Positions 1 through 8,546 of a DNA stretch of 64,000 bases are shown here, in pieces. The first letter of the stretch is position 1. Each line of letters opens with the position of its first letter. The notes under the pieces were generated by a model, which saw only the letters and a list, made by a program, of their open reading frames with translations, ran no database searches and was not told the origin of the DNA. Source of the stretch: Rodentibacter caecimuris (lineage in GTDB: Bacteria > Pseudomonadota > Gammaproteobacteria > Enterobacterales > Pasteurellaceae); NCBI RefSeq assembly GCF_024622045.1, contig NZ_JANKBP010000013.1; one strand, written 5' to 3'. The position numbers were made by a program, and so were the translations under genes.

Positions 1-1
1 C

Positions 2-100
2 TTCACTTTCTTACGCGACGGTTTATCCGTTAGTAATGTTCCTGAGGATTATTTCACCGCAGCTACTGGCGGTATTGCTTTGGGTGGCTTAGACCGATAA
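2..100 (+). CDS. 3' end of an unidentified gene
   Basis: An open frame enters from the left edge and stops at TAA 98-100, giving 32 C-terminal residues that end in GGIALGGLDR. The gene converges on lipA, and a strong hairpin lies immediately downstream. Too little protein is present to assign a family. Confidence 0.6.
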   Translation, partial: FTFLRDGLSVSNVPEDYFTAATGGIALGGLDR

Positions 101-101
101 A

Positions 102-134
102 AAAACGGGTTGCTTTTAAAAAGCAACCCGTTTT
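102..134. terminator. Bidirectional terminator between the left-edge gene and lipA
   Basis: Inverted repeat with AACGGGTTGC pairing GCAACCCGTT, flanked by an A run on the left and a T run on the right. It can serve both convergent genes. A USS (144-152) follows it. Confidence 0.8.
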
Positions 135-169
135 ACTCAGTAAAAGTGCGGTCATTTTTGATGCCGTTT

Positions 170-1132
170 TTATTTTACTAAACCGCCACTGGCTTGGAGA
201 TCCGCATGATAAGAGGAACGAACAAAAGGGCCGCAAGCCGCATGTTCAAAGCCCATCTCATTAGCTTTGTCTCGGAACTCATCAAATTCTGCCGGCGGTA
301 CATAACGTGCAACCGGAAGATGATGACGGCTTGGCTGTAAATACTGCCCTAAAGTGAGCATTGTCACACCGTTATCACGTAGATCCTGCATAACCTCTAA
401 AATTTCTTCGTTCGTTTCACCCAAACCAACCATCAAACCCGATTTTGTCGGGATATTCGGGAACATATCCTTAAATTCACGAAGTAGTTTTAGCGACCAC
501 TCATAATCCGCCCCCGGACGAATTTCTTTGTACAGACGCGGTACATTTTCTAAATTGTGATTAAATACATCCGGTGGATTCTCTTTCAGTTTTTCTAATG
601 CTTGGGAGATACGACCACGAAAATCCGGTACTAAAATTTCAATTTTAATTCCCGGATTCAACGCTCTCACTTCTTTTACACAGTCTGCAAAATGCCCAGC
701 ACCGCGATCCGGCAAATCATCCCGATCCACGGATGTAATCACCACATATTTCAATTTCATATCTTGAATAGTTTCAGCGAGTTTACGCGGTTCTTCCGGA
801 TCAGGCGGTAAAGGTTTTCCGTGTGCAACATCACAAAACGGGCAACGACGGGTACAAATCGCCCCCAAAATCATAAAAGTAGCGGTACCATGATTAAAAC
901 ACTCATGTAAATTCGGGCAAGAAGCCTCTTCACAAACCGAGTGCAATCCATGACGACGCATACCATTTTTAATATTTTCGATTTTCAGTGAACTTGCCGG
1001 TAATTTGATTTTCATCCATTCCGGTTTTTTCAGTAACTCTTGATTGGGATCAATATTTTTTACAGGAATAATGGAAGTTTTGGCTGCGTCACGATATTTG
1101 ACACCCCGTTCCATTTTAAATGGCGTTGACAT
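170..1132 (-). CDS. lipA: Lipoyl synthase LipA
   Basis: Radical-SAM enzyme that inserts two sulfurs into protein-bound octanoyl groups to make lipoyl cofactors for 2-oxoacid dehydrogenases and the glycine cleavage system. The 320-aa product has the auxiliary Fe-S cysteines C67, C72 and C78 and the SAM-cluster motif CTRRCPFC (C93, C97, C100). The conserved RSSYHA signature is near the C terminus. Length is normal for the family. It is transcribed with lipB, the octanoyl transferase that supplies its substrate, in the usual order ybeD-lipB-lipA. Confidence 0.97.
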   Translation of the reverse strand: MSTPFKMERGVKYRDAAKTSIIPVKNIDPNQELLKKPEWMKIKLPASSLKIENIKNGMRRHGLHSVCEEASCPNLHECFNHGTATFMILGAICTRRCPFCDVAHGKPLPPDPEEPRKLAETIQDMKLKYVVITSVDRDDLPDRGAGHFADCVKEVRALNPGIKIEILVPDFRGRISQALEKLKENPPDVFNHNLENVPRLYKEIRPGADYEWSLKLLREFKDMFPNIPTKSGLMVGLGETNEEILEVMQDLRDNGVTMLTLGQYLQPSRHHLPVARYVPPAEFDEFRDKANEMGFEHAACGPFVRSSYHADLQASGGLVK

Positions 1133-1149
1133 GATTCTTTCCTAAAGAA

Positions 1150-1172
1150 AAATGCCTAAATTAGGCATTTTT
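1150..1172 (-). terminator. Hairpin between lipB and lipA
   Basis: AAATGCCTAA pairs with TTAGGCATTT in the 45-bp gap between lipB and lipA. With A/T runs on both sides it could act as an attenuating terminator inside the operon. Confidence 0.5.
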
Positions 1173-1177
1173 TATTG

Positions 1178-1819
1178 TTAAAAATTCGTTGCATTATAGC
1201 CCAAAAGTTCGGCAAAGTGTTTAATTAATTTGGGGGAGACGTTATCTAATGTCGCCTCTTCTTTCGCGATAAAATCGGCAAGTTGGCACATTTCTAAACC
1301 GGCATAGCCACAAGGGTTTATATAATTAAATGGCGTTAAATCCATATTGATATTAAATGCCAATCCGTGAAAAGAACAACCTTTACGAATACGCAATCCT
1401 AATGAACAAATTTTCTTACCGTCAATATAGACACCCGGTGCATCGGGTTTAGGGTATCCTTCAATACCGTAATCCGCTAAAGTTTTTACCACCGCCTGCT
1501 CAAGTGCGGTCACTAATTGACGAACATTTAAGTCTTGATGGCGGCGAATATCAATCAACACATACATAATTTGCTGACCCGCCCCATGATACGTAATTTG
1601 CCCGCCACGATCGGATTGCACAACGGGGATATTAGAACTTTGCAACAAATGTTCCGGTTTTCCCGCTTGCCCTTGGGTAAATACTGAAGGATGTTCTACC
1701 AACCAGATCTCATCTGTGGTTTCAGCATTGCGACTGTCCGTAAAACTTTGCATTTTATGCCAAGTCTCTTGATAATCCTGTAAACCAAGTTGGCGTACGA
1801 TAAGTGGTAGTGTCGCCAT
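1178..1819 (-). CDS. lipB: Octanoyl-ACP:protein N-octanoyltransferase LipB
   Basis: Transfers octanoyl groups from acyl carrier protein to lipoyl domains, the first step of endogenous lipoate synthesis; LipA then adds sulfur. The 213-aa protein carries the RGGQITYHGAGQ motif (71-82), the catalytic lysine (K136 in GKKICSLG) and the catalytic cysteine (C170 in NPCGY). Only one base separates it from the upstream ybeD stop, so translation is probably coupled. Confidence 0.96.
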   Translation of the reverse strand: MATLPLIVRQLGLQDYQETWHKMQSFTDSRNAETTDEIWLVEHPSVFTQGQAGKPEHLLQSSNIPVVQSDRGGQITYHGAGQQIMYVLIDIRRHQDLNVRQLVTALEQAVVKTLADYGIEGYPKPDAPGVYIDGKKICSLGLRIRKGCSFHGLAFNINMDLTPFNYINPCGYAGLEMCQLADFIAKEEATLDNVSPKLIKHFAELLGYNATNF

Positions 1820-1820
1820 A

Positions 1821-2099
1821 CTAAATAACCATTTTCACGCCTTCAACTTTAGCGAGTTCTTTATAGAGAGTTTCGACTTGCTCAAAATTCTGTGCAATCA
1901 CATCAATAGAAACAGAATTGTATGTTCCTTTACTACTGCGTTTTTCTTTAGGAATATAATCCCCCGGGATATATTTTTGTACGACAGAAATTAAATCCTG
2001 TGCTAAATCTTCACGGTTTATACCGGCGACTTTAAAAGTCATTGCAGCAGGAAATTCCATTAATTCTTTCAATTTTTCGTAATCTTGTTCCGTTGCCAT
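1821..2099 (-). CDS. ybeD: YbeD/DUF493 family protein
   Basis: A 92-aa protein of the YbeD (UPF0250/DUF493) family, a small ferredoxin-like alpha/beta fold of unproven function. In enterobacteria and Pasteurellaceae it sits between dacA and lipB, as it does here. It has no signal peptide or membrane segment, so it should be cytosolic. The start is supported by its position 109 bp downstream of dacA and by the match to usual family length. Confidence 0.93.
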   Translation of the reverse strand: MATEQDYEKLKELMEFPAAMTFKVAGINREDLAQDLISVVQKYIPGDYIPKEKRSSKGTYNSVSIDVIAQNFEQVETLYKELAKVEGVKMVI

Positions 2100-2208
2100 A
2101 ATTTTTCTCTATTTTGAGTGAGATAAAGGGCAGATCTTAAATCTGCCCGGTTTGAGGTAATAGGGTTCCCTTGTAAAATGGGGAAGTGCGGTTAAAATTC
2201 AAGAGATT

Positions 2209-3393
2209 TTAGAAAAGACTTTTTATCGTTAACACCAACCAATCCCAAGCATTGCCGAAAAATCCGCCTTCTTTAACGTCTTGCATTGCTTGTAAATTAA
2301 CTACCGCAACATCTTTACCGTCAAGCTGATAAATCACTTTACCGACCACCTGACCTTTTGCTAAAGGGGCCTGTAAGTATTTATTATCCAACTCGTAACG
2401 GGCTTTTAATTCGGCTTGTTTGCCTTTTGGCACGGTAATAAAACTATCTTGTAACACGCCTAATTTCACGCTGCTTTCATCGCCGTAATAAACCGGTTGC
2501 TCCGAAATTTCTTTATTCGCTTCAAGGGTTTTTAACGTTTCAAAATTCGCAAACCCCCATTGCAATAGTTTTCTACTCTCAACTTCACGTCCCTTATAAG
2601 TTGAAACGCCCATTACAACTGAGATCAAACGCATATTACTCGGACTTGTCGCTGAAGCCACGAGGTTATAACCGGCTTGGCTGGTATGGCCGGTTTTCAT
2701 ACCGTCCACCTTCATACTTTTATCCCACAATAGACCGTTACGGTTAGTTTGTTTGATCTTATTAAAGGTGAATTCTTTTTCCGCGTAAATTTTATATTCT
2801 TCCGGCAGATCTCGAATAATATACGCGCCGATAAGCGCCATATCCCGCGCACTGGAGTATTGGTTTGGATCATCTAAACCGTGCGGTGTCGTGAAATTTG
2901 TATTTTTTAACCCGAATTGTTGGACATATTTATTCATGGTATCCACAAAATTTAATACCGTACCGGAAATATGTTCTGCCAATGCCACACAAGCATCGTT
3001 ACCGGAAACAATAATCACGCCTTTATTTAGATCGGCAACGGAAACCTGCTGATTTAAGTTTAAAAACATTTTTGACGAATCAGGAAAATTACGTCCCCAG
3101 GCACTTTCACCAATGGTCACCATATCGGAATTATGGATTTTGCCCTGTTTTAACGCTTGCCCTACCACATAGCTCGTCATCATTTTCGTTAAGGAGGCGG
3201 GATATTGGCGTTGATCGGGATTTAATGACGCAAGTACAGCGCCTGAGTGATAGTCCATCAAAATATAGGTTTGTGCATTCACTTCCGGTGGGCTAATACC
3301 GTATTGCATATCCTGAGCCGAAACAGCAGAAGATAGCGCTATAATCCCTGAAAAAAATACTGTTTTTGTTAATTTAGTGCTTATCTTTAACAT
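2209..3393 (-). CDS. dacA: D-alanyl-D-alanine carboxypeptidase (PBP5/6 type)
   Basis: Low-molecular-weight penicillin-binding protein that removes the terminal D-Ala of peptidoglycan pentapeptides in the periplasm. The 394-aa precursor has an N-terminal signal peptide ending near SAVSA-Q. It has the three active-site motifs S67-L-T-K70, S130-G-N and K233-T-G, then a beta-rich PBP5 C-terminal domain. The last ~20 residues form an amphipathic anchor rich in W, F and L. It lies just downstream of rlpA and rodA, consistent with a cell-wall operon. Confidence 0.96.
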   Translation of the reverse strand: MLKISTKLTKTVFFSGIIALSSAVSAQDMQYGISPPEVNAQTYILMDYHSGAVLASLNPDQRQYPASLTKMMTSYVVGQALKQGKIHNSDMVTIGESAWGRNFPDSSKMFLNLNQQVSVADLNKGVIIVSGNDACVALAEHISGTVLNFVDTMNKYVQQFGLKNTNFTTPHGLDDPNQYSSARDMALIGAYIIRDLPEEYKIYAEKEFTFNKIKQTNRNGLLWDKSMKVDGMKTGHTSQAGYNLVASATSPSNMRLISVVMGVSTYKGREVESRKLLQWGFANFETLKTLEANKEISEQPVYYGDESSVKLGVLQDSFITVPKGKQAELKARYELDNKYLQAPLAKGQVVGKVIYQLDGKDVAVVNLQAMQDVKEGGFFGNAWDWLVLTIKSLF

Positions 3394-3414
3394 TGAATTT
3401 CCTTTAGTGACATC

Positions 3415-4272
3415 TTAATTTTTGTAAGTATAAACGATCAATGGATTTCCACTAGCCATTTTTTGTAATTTCATTTTTAATTGTGTAATCATCTGTTTGT
3501 CTTCTGTCGGCCCAAAATGAATTTCGTACCGACCGTCTCGATGATTTACTTGTGAATTGATATTATCAAGTGCCAAACGATTAACAATAGCGGTGGCTTG
3601 ATTTTCACTGTGGAAATCCAACATTTTTAGTTTATAGCGTTCTTTTGATAGATTTTGCCTATTTACGAGTTTTTTTTCAATATTAGCTATGGCAAGTCGC
3701 TCTGAAGCGGCTTGAGTCCTCGCATGTTTGGCAAGCGTTTTTGTTCCTGCACCAGAAATCTTGCCATTTGCCGCCACATGTAATGCCTCAACCTTCACCT
3801 GCCCGACACCACGGGCAATTAAACCGATTTCCTTCGCCGCAGTATAGGAAAGATCAATAATGCGCTCCCGACTAAAAGGGCCGCGATCGTTAATACGCAC
3901 AATGGTTTTCCTATTATTGCGTAAATTAGTAACTAAGGCATAAGAATTGAGTGGCAAGGTTTTATGTGCTGCCGTGTAGAGATTGGCATTATAAGGCTCT
4001 CCACTAGAAGTACGGTGCCCATGAAATTTACTATGATAATAGCTTGCTATTCCATTTTTTGAATATTCTTTGGCACTATTAGCATTGTGCGTAGTATAAG
4101 TTTTCCCGTTCACCGTATAACTTTTTGGTGACTTAATCGACGTTGTACGAGTTAGATTCGCCCCTTTAATCCCATATTGTTTCAAAGGATCATTCTGCGC
4201 TTGAACCGGTAAAACGGTGAAAGCCGTAATAAGCATAAGTGCGGTCGCTTTTACAAGCATTTTGAATTTCAT
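3415..4272 (-). CDS. rlpA: RlpA-family septal ring lytic transglycosylase/SPOR protein
   Basis: Periplasmic protein of 285 aa with a signal peptide (residues 1-25, cut near VQAQ), a double-psi beta-barrel RlpA domain at about residues 75-165 with the conserved RINDRGPF stretch, and a C-terminal SPOR domain at about 210-285 that should bind denuded septal glycan. The N terminus has no lipobox cysteine, unlike the E. coli lipoprotein, so this version is predicted soluble in the periplasm. Whether it has lytic transglycosylase activity, known for the Pseudomonas enzyme, cannot be told from sequence. Confidence 0.92.
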   Translation of the reverse strand: MKFKMLVKATALMLITAFTVLPVQAQNDPLKQYGIKGANLTRTTSIKSPKSYTVNGKTYTTHNANSAKEYSKNGIASYYHSKFHGHRTSSGEPYNANLYTAAHKTLPLNSYALVTNLRNNRKTIVRINDRGPFSRERIIDLSYTAAKEIGLIARGVGQVKVEALHVAANGKISGAGTKTLAKHARTQAASERLAIANIEKKLVNRQNLSKERYKLKMLDFHSENQATAIVNRLALDNINSQVNHRDGRYEIHFGPTEDKQMITQLKMKLQKMASGNPLIVYTYKN

Positions 4273-4323
4273 AACATGAAGTTTCCAATAAATAAGCTGT
4301 ATGTAAGAAAACTAAAATGCCAA

Positions 4324-5439
4324 TTAGTTCCCATTGATAAACCTTGTGCGGTGGGTGTGGATTGACATAATTAATCCAAAACTTGCCATAATCGCCACAT
4401 AAGAAGTGCCGCCATAACTAAATAATGGCAATGGCACGCCCACCACCGGCAAAATACCGCTCACCATACCAATATTGACGAATAAATACACGAAAAAAAT
4501 TAACGTCGTCGCCCCCGCTAAAATTCGCCCAAAAGAGGTTTGTGCATTAACGGCAATCATTAAACCACGAACGATGATAAACATATAAATCGCAATTAAA
4601 ATACCAAAACCCACCATGCCGTGTTCTTCACTCATCACGGCAAAAATAAAATCGGTATGAGGTTCAGGCAGAAATTCAAGTTGGGATTGGGTGCCTTGCA
4701 TCCAACCTTTTCCCCAGATCCCCCCCGAACCGATAGCAATTTTCGATTGCAAAATATGATACCCCGCCCCGAGCGGGTCTTTTTCCGGGTCTAGCAGGGT
4801 TAGAACCCGGGTACGCTGATAATCGTGCATTAAGTAAAGCCACATAATCGGAATAAAGCCAGCCAATCCGACGACAGCGACAAGAATCAACCACCAATTC
4901 ATCCCCGCAAGAAAAACAACGAATAAGCCTGAGGCACTCACTAAAATTGAGGTGCCGAGATCAGGCTGGATTGCTACCAACAACGTCGGCACAATAATCA
5001 TCGCTATCGCAATAAAGGTTTCGCTTAATTTTGGCGGAAGCGGGCGGTTACCTAAATAAACCGCCACCATTAAAGGTACCGCCAGTTTCACAATCTCGGA
5101 AGGTTGGAAACGAATAAAACCAAGATCCAACCAGCGTTGTGCGCCTTTACTGGTTGTCCCAATCGCATCCACCAAAATTAGCAATATTAAACCGATTAAA
5201 TAAAGATAAGGCGCTATCCGCTGATAAAATTTAGGCGGAAGTTGAGCCATCACTAACATCACCGTAAACCCAAGGAAGACCTGAATAATACGATTTCTAA
5301 ACATGATTTCACTGCCGCCCGAGGCACTATAAAGCACCAACATACCGTAACCGCTAATAGCAATTAGCCCCAGTAATAACCAAAAATCCAAATGTAACGG
5401 CTTCCATAAACGAAGCCAAATTGGTGTTTTTTCTTCCAT
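4324..5439 (-). CDS. rodA: Rod-shape peptidoglycan glycosyltransferase RodA
   Basis: SEDS-family polytopic inner-membrane protein of 371 aa that polymerises glycan strands from lipid II during elongation, in complex with PBP2. About ten hydrophobic segments are visible, with the SEDS signature regions QPDLGTS and the C-terminal LPLFSYGGTS. Its start codon overlaps the stop of the upstream PBP2 gene by one base (TAATG), which points to coupled synthesis of the two partners. Confidence 0.96.
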   Translation of the reverse strand: MEEKTPIWLRLWKPLHLDFWLLLGLIAISGYGMLVLYSASGGSEIMFRNRIIQVFLGFTVMLVMAQLPPKFYQRIAPYLYLIGLILLILVDAIGTTSKGAQRWLDLGFIRFQPSEIVKLAVPLMVAVYLGNRPLPPKLSETFIAIAMIIVPTLLVAIQPDLGTSILVSASGLFVVFLAGMNWWLILVAVVGLAGFIPIMWLYLMHDYQRTRVLTLLDPEKDPLGAGYHILQSKIAIGSGGIWGKGWMQGTQSQLEFLPEPHTDFIFAVMSEEHGMVGFGILIAIYMFIIVRGLMIAVNAQTSFGRILAGATTLIFFVYLFVNIGMVSGILPVVGVPLPLFSYGGTSYVAIMASFGLIMSIHTHRTRFINGN

Positions 5440-7394
5440 TATTCCGCTCCGTTTTCCATTAATGAGGTGTTATTAACCGCTTGAGGCTTATCCGCATTTT
5501 CTTTTCGTTCTATTTCCGGTAAACGTTTATTTAAGTAATAATCCATAATTTTACGCACAACCGGTGCGGCATTACTTGAACCGCCGCCGGCATTTTCTAA
5601 AATAATCGCTACTACCATTCTAGGGTTTTCATAAGGGGCATAAGCGGTAAACCAAGCGTGATCATGAAGCTCTTTTTTTAAATCCGCCGCATTATATTTT
5701 TGGTTTTCTTTTAAACTGAATACTTGCGCCGTACCGGATTTTCCGGCAACGTGATAGTTTGCGCCGCTAAAAGCCTTTCGCCCTGTTCCGGCTGCGGAAT
5801 TCACTACATTAAACATGCCCCGTTTTGCCGCGTCCCAATAGGCTTGTTTCGGCTCGGTAATATCTTCATAAAGCCGTGGATCTTGATAAGGTTCAACCGT
5901 TGCACCCTCAATAGATTTCATTAAATGAGGGGTATTTACTTTGCCGTTATTCACCAACACAGCGGTCGCTTTTGCCACTTGTAACGGCGTAGATGTCCAA
6001 TACCCCTGACCAATCCCCACGGAGATCGTATCCCCTTGTACCCATTGACGTTTATAGCGTTTTTGTTTCCACTCCCGAGTCGGCATATTGGCTGAGGCCT
6101 CTTCGTTTATCTCAATTCCTGTCGGCATTCCGAAACCAAAACGTTTCATCCACGACGATAAACGATCTATCCCTAGGTTATAAGCCACTTGATAAAAGTA
6201 AGTATCGGAAGATTCTGTAATCGCCTTATTTAAGTCGGTATAGCCGTGCCCTGTTTTTTTCCAGTCACGAAAACGTTTTGTCGTATTTGGCAACATCCAA
6301 TACCCCGGATCAAAAATTGTGGTGTTTTGATTAACCACATTTTCCGTTTGTGCCGCCACCGCAATAAACGGCTTCACTGTTGAGGCGGGCGGGTAAATCC
6401 CTTGTGTCGCTCGGCTATAAAGCGGGCGGGCGGGATCTTCCAATAACGCTTTATAATTGGCAGTGGAAATTCCGTCCACAAATAAATTATTGTCATAACT
6501 CGGCGTAGAAACCATTGCCAGCACGCTGCTATCTTTCGGATCAAGCACAACCACCGCACCGGTCTGTCCGGCAAGCAAATCCGTGATATAACGTTGAAAG
6601 GCAAGATCGATAGTGAGATGAATACTTTTACCGGCCACCGCAGGTTGTTCACGTAATTTGCGGATCACTTTCCCACGATTATTAATTTCCACTTCTTCAA
6701 AGCCTGTTGTGCCGTGTAATTGATCTTCGTAATAACGCTCAATGCCTAATTTTCCCATATCATGAGAGCCTGCATAATTGGCAAATTTCTCGTCTTTTTT
6801 TAGTTTTTCAACATCTTTATCGTTAATTTTCCCCACATAGCCGAGAATATGCGCCATCATATCGCCATATAAATAATTACGTTTAAAATAAGGACGTACC
6901 TCAAGGCTTGGGAATTGATATTGGTTCACCGCAAAACGGGCAATTTGCTCCTCCGTTAAATTAGGTTTGAGCATAACAGATGTATAACGAGTGCCACGTC
7001 GGCGTTCTTTTTTGAAATTCTCAATATCTTCATCGGTTAAACCGACAACATAACGGAGTGCCTCAAAAGTGCGGTCTAAATTTTCAGTTTTTTCAGGCAC
7101 AATGTACAAACCGAAAAAAGTCAGATTTTCAGCCAGCAATTCACCGTAGCGATCATAAATTAATCCACGGGTTGGCGGGACAGGCAAGAGCTTAATTCGA
7201 TTGCCATTAGAGCGTGTTTGATAAGTATCAAAATTGATCACTTGAAGATGATAGATATTGGTAAATAGCACACCGGTGAGCGCAAGAATACCAATAAACG
7301 CCACCAATGTTCGGCGGGCAAACAGATTCCGCTCCGCTTTTTTATCACGAATCGGTTCATGTGTCGGGACGGCAAAAAATTTCTTTAAATTCAT
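5439..7394 (-). CDS. mrdA: Penicillin-binding protein 2, transpeptidase of the elongasome
   Basis: Class B PBP that cross-links peptidoglycan during cell elongation with RodA. The 651-aa protein has a short cytoplasmic N terminus, one membrane anchor (about 30-50), a dimerisation/pedestal domain, and a transpeptidase domain with S338-T-V-K341, S395-S-D and K552-S-G. It follows rlmH by 18 bp and overlaps rodA. Length is slightly above E. coli PBP2 because of a charged C-terminal tail. Confidence 0.96.
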   Translation of the reverse strand: MNLKKFFAVPTHEPIRDKKAERNLFARRTLVAFIGILALTGVLFTNIYHLQVINFDTYQTRSNGNRIKLLPVPPTRGLIYDRYGELLAENLTFFGLYIVPEKTENLDRTFEALRYVVGLTDEDIENFKKERRRGTRYTSVMLKPNLTEEQIARFAVNQYQFPSLEVRPYFKRNYLYGDMMAHILGYVGKINDKDVEKLKKDEKFANYAGSHDMGKLGIERYYEDQLHGTTGFEEVEINNRGKVIRKLREQPAVAGKSIHLTIDLAFQRYITDLLAGQTGAVVVLDPKDSSVLAMVSTPSYDNNLFVDGISTANYKALLEDPARPLYSRATQGIYPPASTVKPFIAVAAQTENVVNQNTTIFDPGYWMLPNTTKRFRDWKKTGHGYTDLNKAITESSDTYFYQVAYNLGIDRLSSWMKRFGFGMPTGIEINEEASANMPTREWKQKRYKRQWVQGDTISVGIGQGYWTSTPLQVAKATAVLVNNGKVNTPHLMKSIEGATVEPYQDPRLYEDITEPKQAYWDAAKRGMFNVVNSAAGTGRKAFSGANYHVAGKSGTAQVFSLKENQKYNAADLKKELHDHAWFTAYAPYENPRMVVAIILENAGGGSSNAAPVVRKIMDYYLNKRLPEIERKENADKPQAVNNTSLMENGAE

Positions 7395-7412
7395 CTAAAA
7401 TTGACCGCACTT

Positions 7413-7880
7413 TTACTCACGATGGTAAGGATGATTCGTTGTCAGCGACCAAGCTCGATATAAACTTTCCGCCACCATAATACGTACTAACGGATGGGGC
7501 AAAGTGAGAGGCGAAAGCGACCAACTTTGCTCTGCTGCGGCTTTACATTCCGGTGAAAGTCCTTCCGGCCCGCCAATTAATAAACACACATCCCGTCCGT
7601 CATTTTTCCAAGCTTCTAATTGCTCGGCGAGTTGCGGTGTCGTCCAAGGTTTACCGGGAATATCAAGGGTAACGATTTTGCTTTTTCCACAAGCCGCCAA
7701 CATTGCCTTTCCCTCTTGCTCTAAAATACGTTTAATATCCGCATTTTTCCCCCGCTTTCCGGCCGGAATTTCAATTAATTCAAAGGGCATTTCTTTAGGA
7801 AAACGGCGTTGGTATTCTTCAAATCCGTTAATCACCCAAGCGGGCATTTTTGTCCCTACTGCAATTAATGTGATTTTCAC
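7413..7880 (-). CDS. rlmH: 23S rRNA pseudouridine-1915 N3-methyltransferase RlmH
   Basis: SPOUT-class methyltransferase that modifies pseudouridine 1915 in helix 69 of 23S rRNA on assembled ribosomes. The 155-aa product has the SAM-binding knot signature LLIGGPEGLS and the conserved C-terminal end NHPYHRE. Length equals the E. coli enzyme. It sits between rsfS and mrdA as in other gammaproteobacteria. Confidence 0.96.
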   Translation of the reverse strand: MKITLIAVGTKMPAWVINGFEEYQRRFPKEMPFELIEIPAGKRGKNADIKRILEQEGKAMLAACGKSKIVTLDIPGKPWTTPQLAEQLEAWKNDGRDVCLLIGGPEGLSPECKAAAEQSWSLSPLTLPHPLVRIMVAESLYRAWSLTTNHPYHRE

Positions 7881-7932
7881 GAGTACTCCTCTTTATCAAG
7901 CAAGATACGTCTCACAGGAAAATGACCGCACT

Positions 7933-8241
7933 TTACGCCCAAAGTTTCTCTAATTGATACATCTCACGTGCATCGTGTTGCATAATATGAACGATAGTTT
8001 GACCTAAATCCACCACGATCCAATCTGCCGTATTTTTACCCTCTTCACCAAAGGTTTCAACTCCGGCTTTCTTACATTCTGCAATTAAATTATCTGCCAT
8101 TGCAGAAACCTGACGACTTGACGTACCGGTGCAAATTACCATATTTTCTGTGATGGAAGATTTTCCCCGTACATCAAAATGTACAATATCCGTACCTTTT
8201 AAATCGTCCAATTTATCCATTACAAATTCAACTAATGTCAT
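7933..8241 (-). CDS. rsfS: Ribosome silencing factor RsfS
   Basis: Small RsfS/Iojap-family protein (102 aa) that binds L14 of the 50S subunit and blocks subunit joining in nutrient limitation. The conserved DWIVVDLG segment and the H-D near the C terminus are present. A ribosome-binding sequence AAGGAA lies 6 bp before the ATG. It is the first gene of the rsfS-rlmH-mrdA-rodA-rlpA-dacA run. Confidence 0.94.
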   Translation of the reverse strand: MTLVEFVMDKLDDLKGTDIVHFDVRGKSSITENMVICTGTSSRQVSAMADNLIAECKKAGVETFGEEGKNTADWIVVDLGQTIVHIMQHDAREMYQLEKLWA

Positions 8242-8546
8242 TATTTTTCCTTACTGATAAAAACGTAAAATTCTACCATTGAATGAGAGGAAGGACTAGG
8301 CAGAGGAAAGAAAAAATCGGATAAAGATGAAAACGGTATTATCCAACAAACACTTAAAATCAAAGATTAATACAAAATGCAGGTATGTATGGCACACGTC
8401 TTAGAGACTATTACATATCTCCTCCCCTCCCCACTAAAATGTCGGTTTTGTGCCACTGCGACATAATGTTGGGTGAAAACACATAAAAAAATAACCGCAC
8501 TTTACCAAGTGCGGTCATAAAATTCGTTATTTTTTAGATAAGAAAG
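8242..8546. other. 305-bp intergenic region with an inverted USS pair
   Basis: This gap separates rsfS from the purine permease gene and has no convincing reading frame. Its right end carries a facing USS pair (8494-8502 and 8507-8515), which can form a hairpin and probably ends the permease transcript. The rsfS promoter must lie in the left part, but I see no strong -35/-10 pair. Confidence 0.5.
8494..8515 (-). terminator. Inverted USS pair, probable permease terminator
   Basis: ACCGCACTT and AAGTGCGGT face each other across 4 bp, followed on the minus strand by an AT-rich tract. Paired uptake sequences that double as terminators are typical of Haemophilus. Confidence 0.65.
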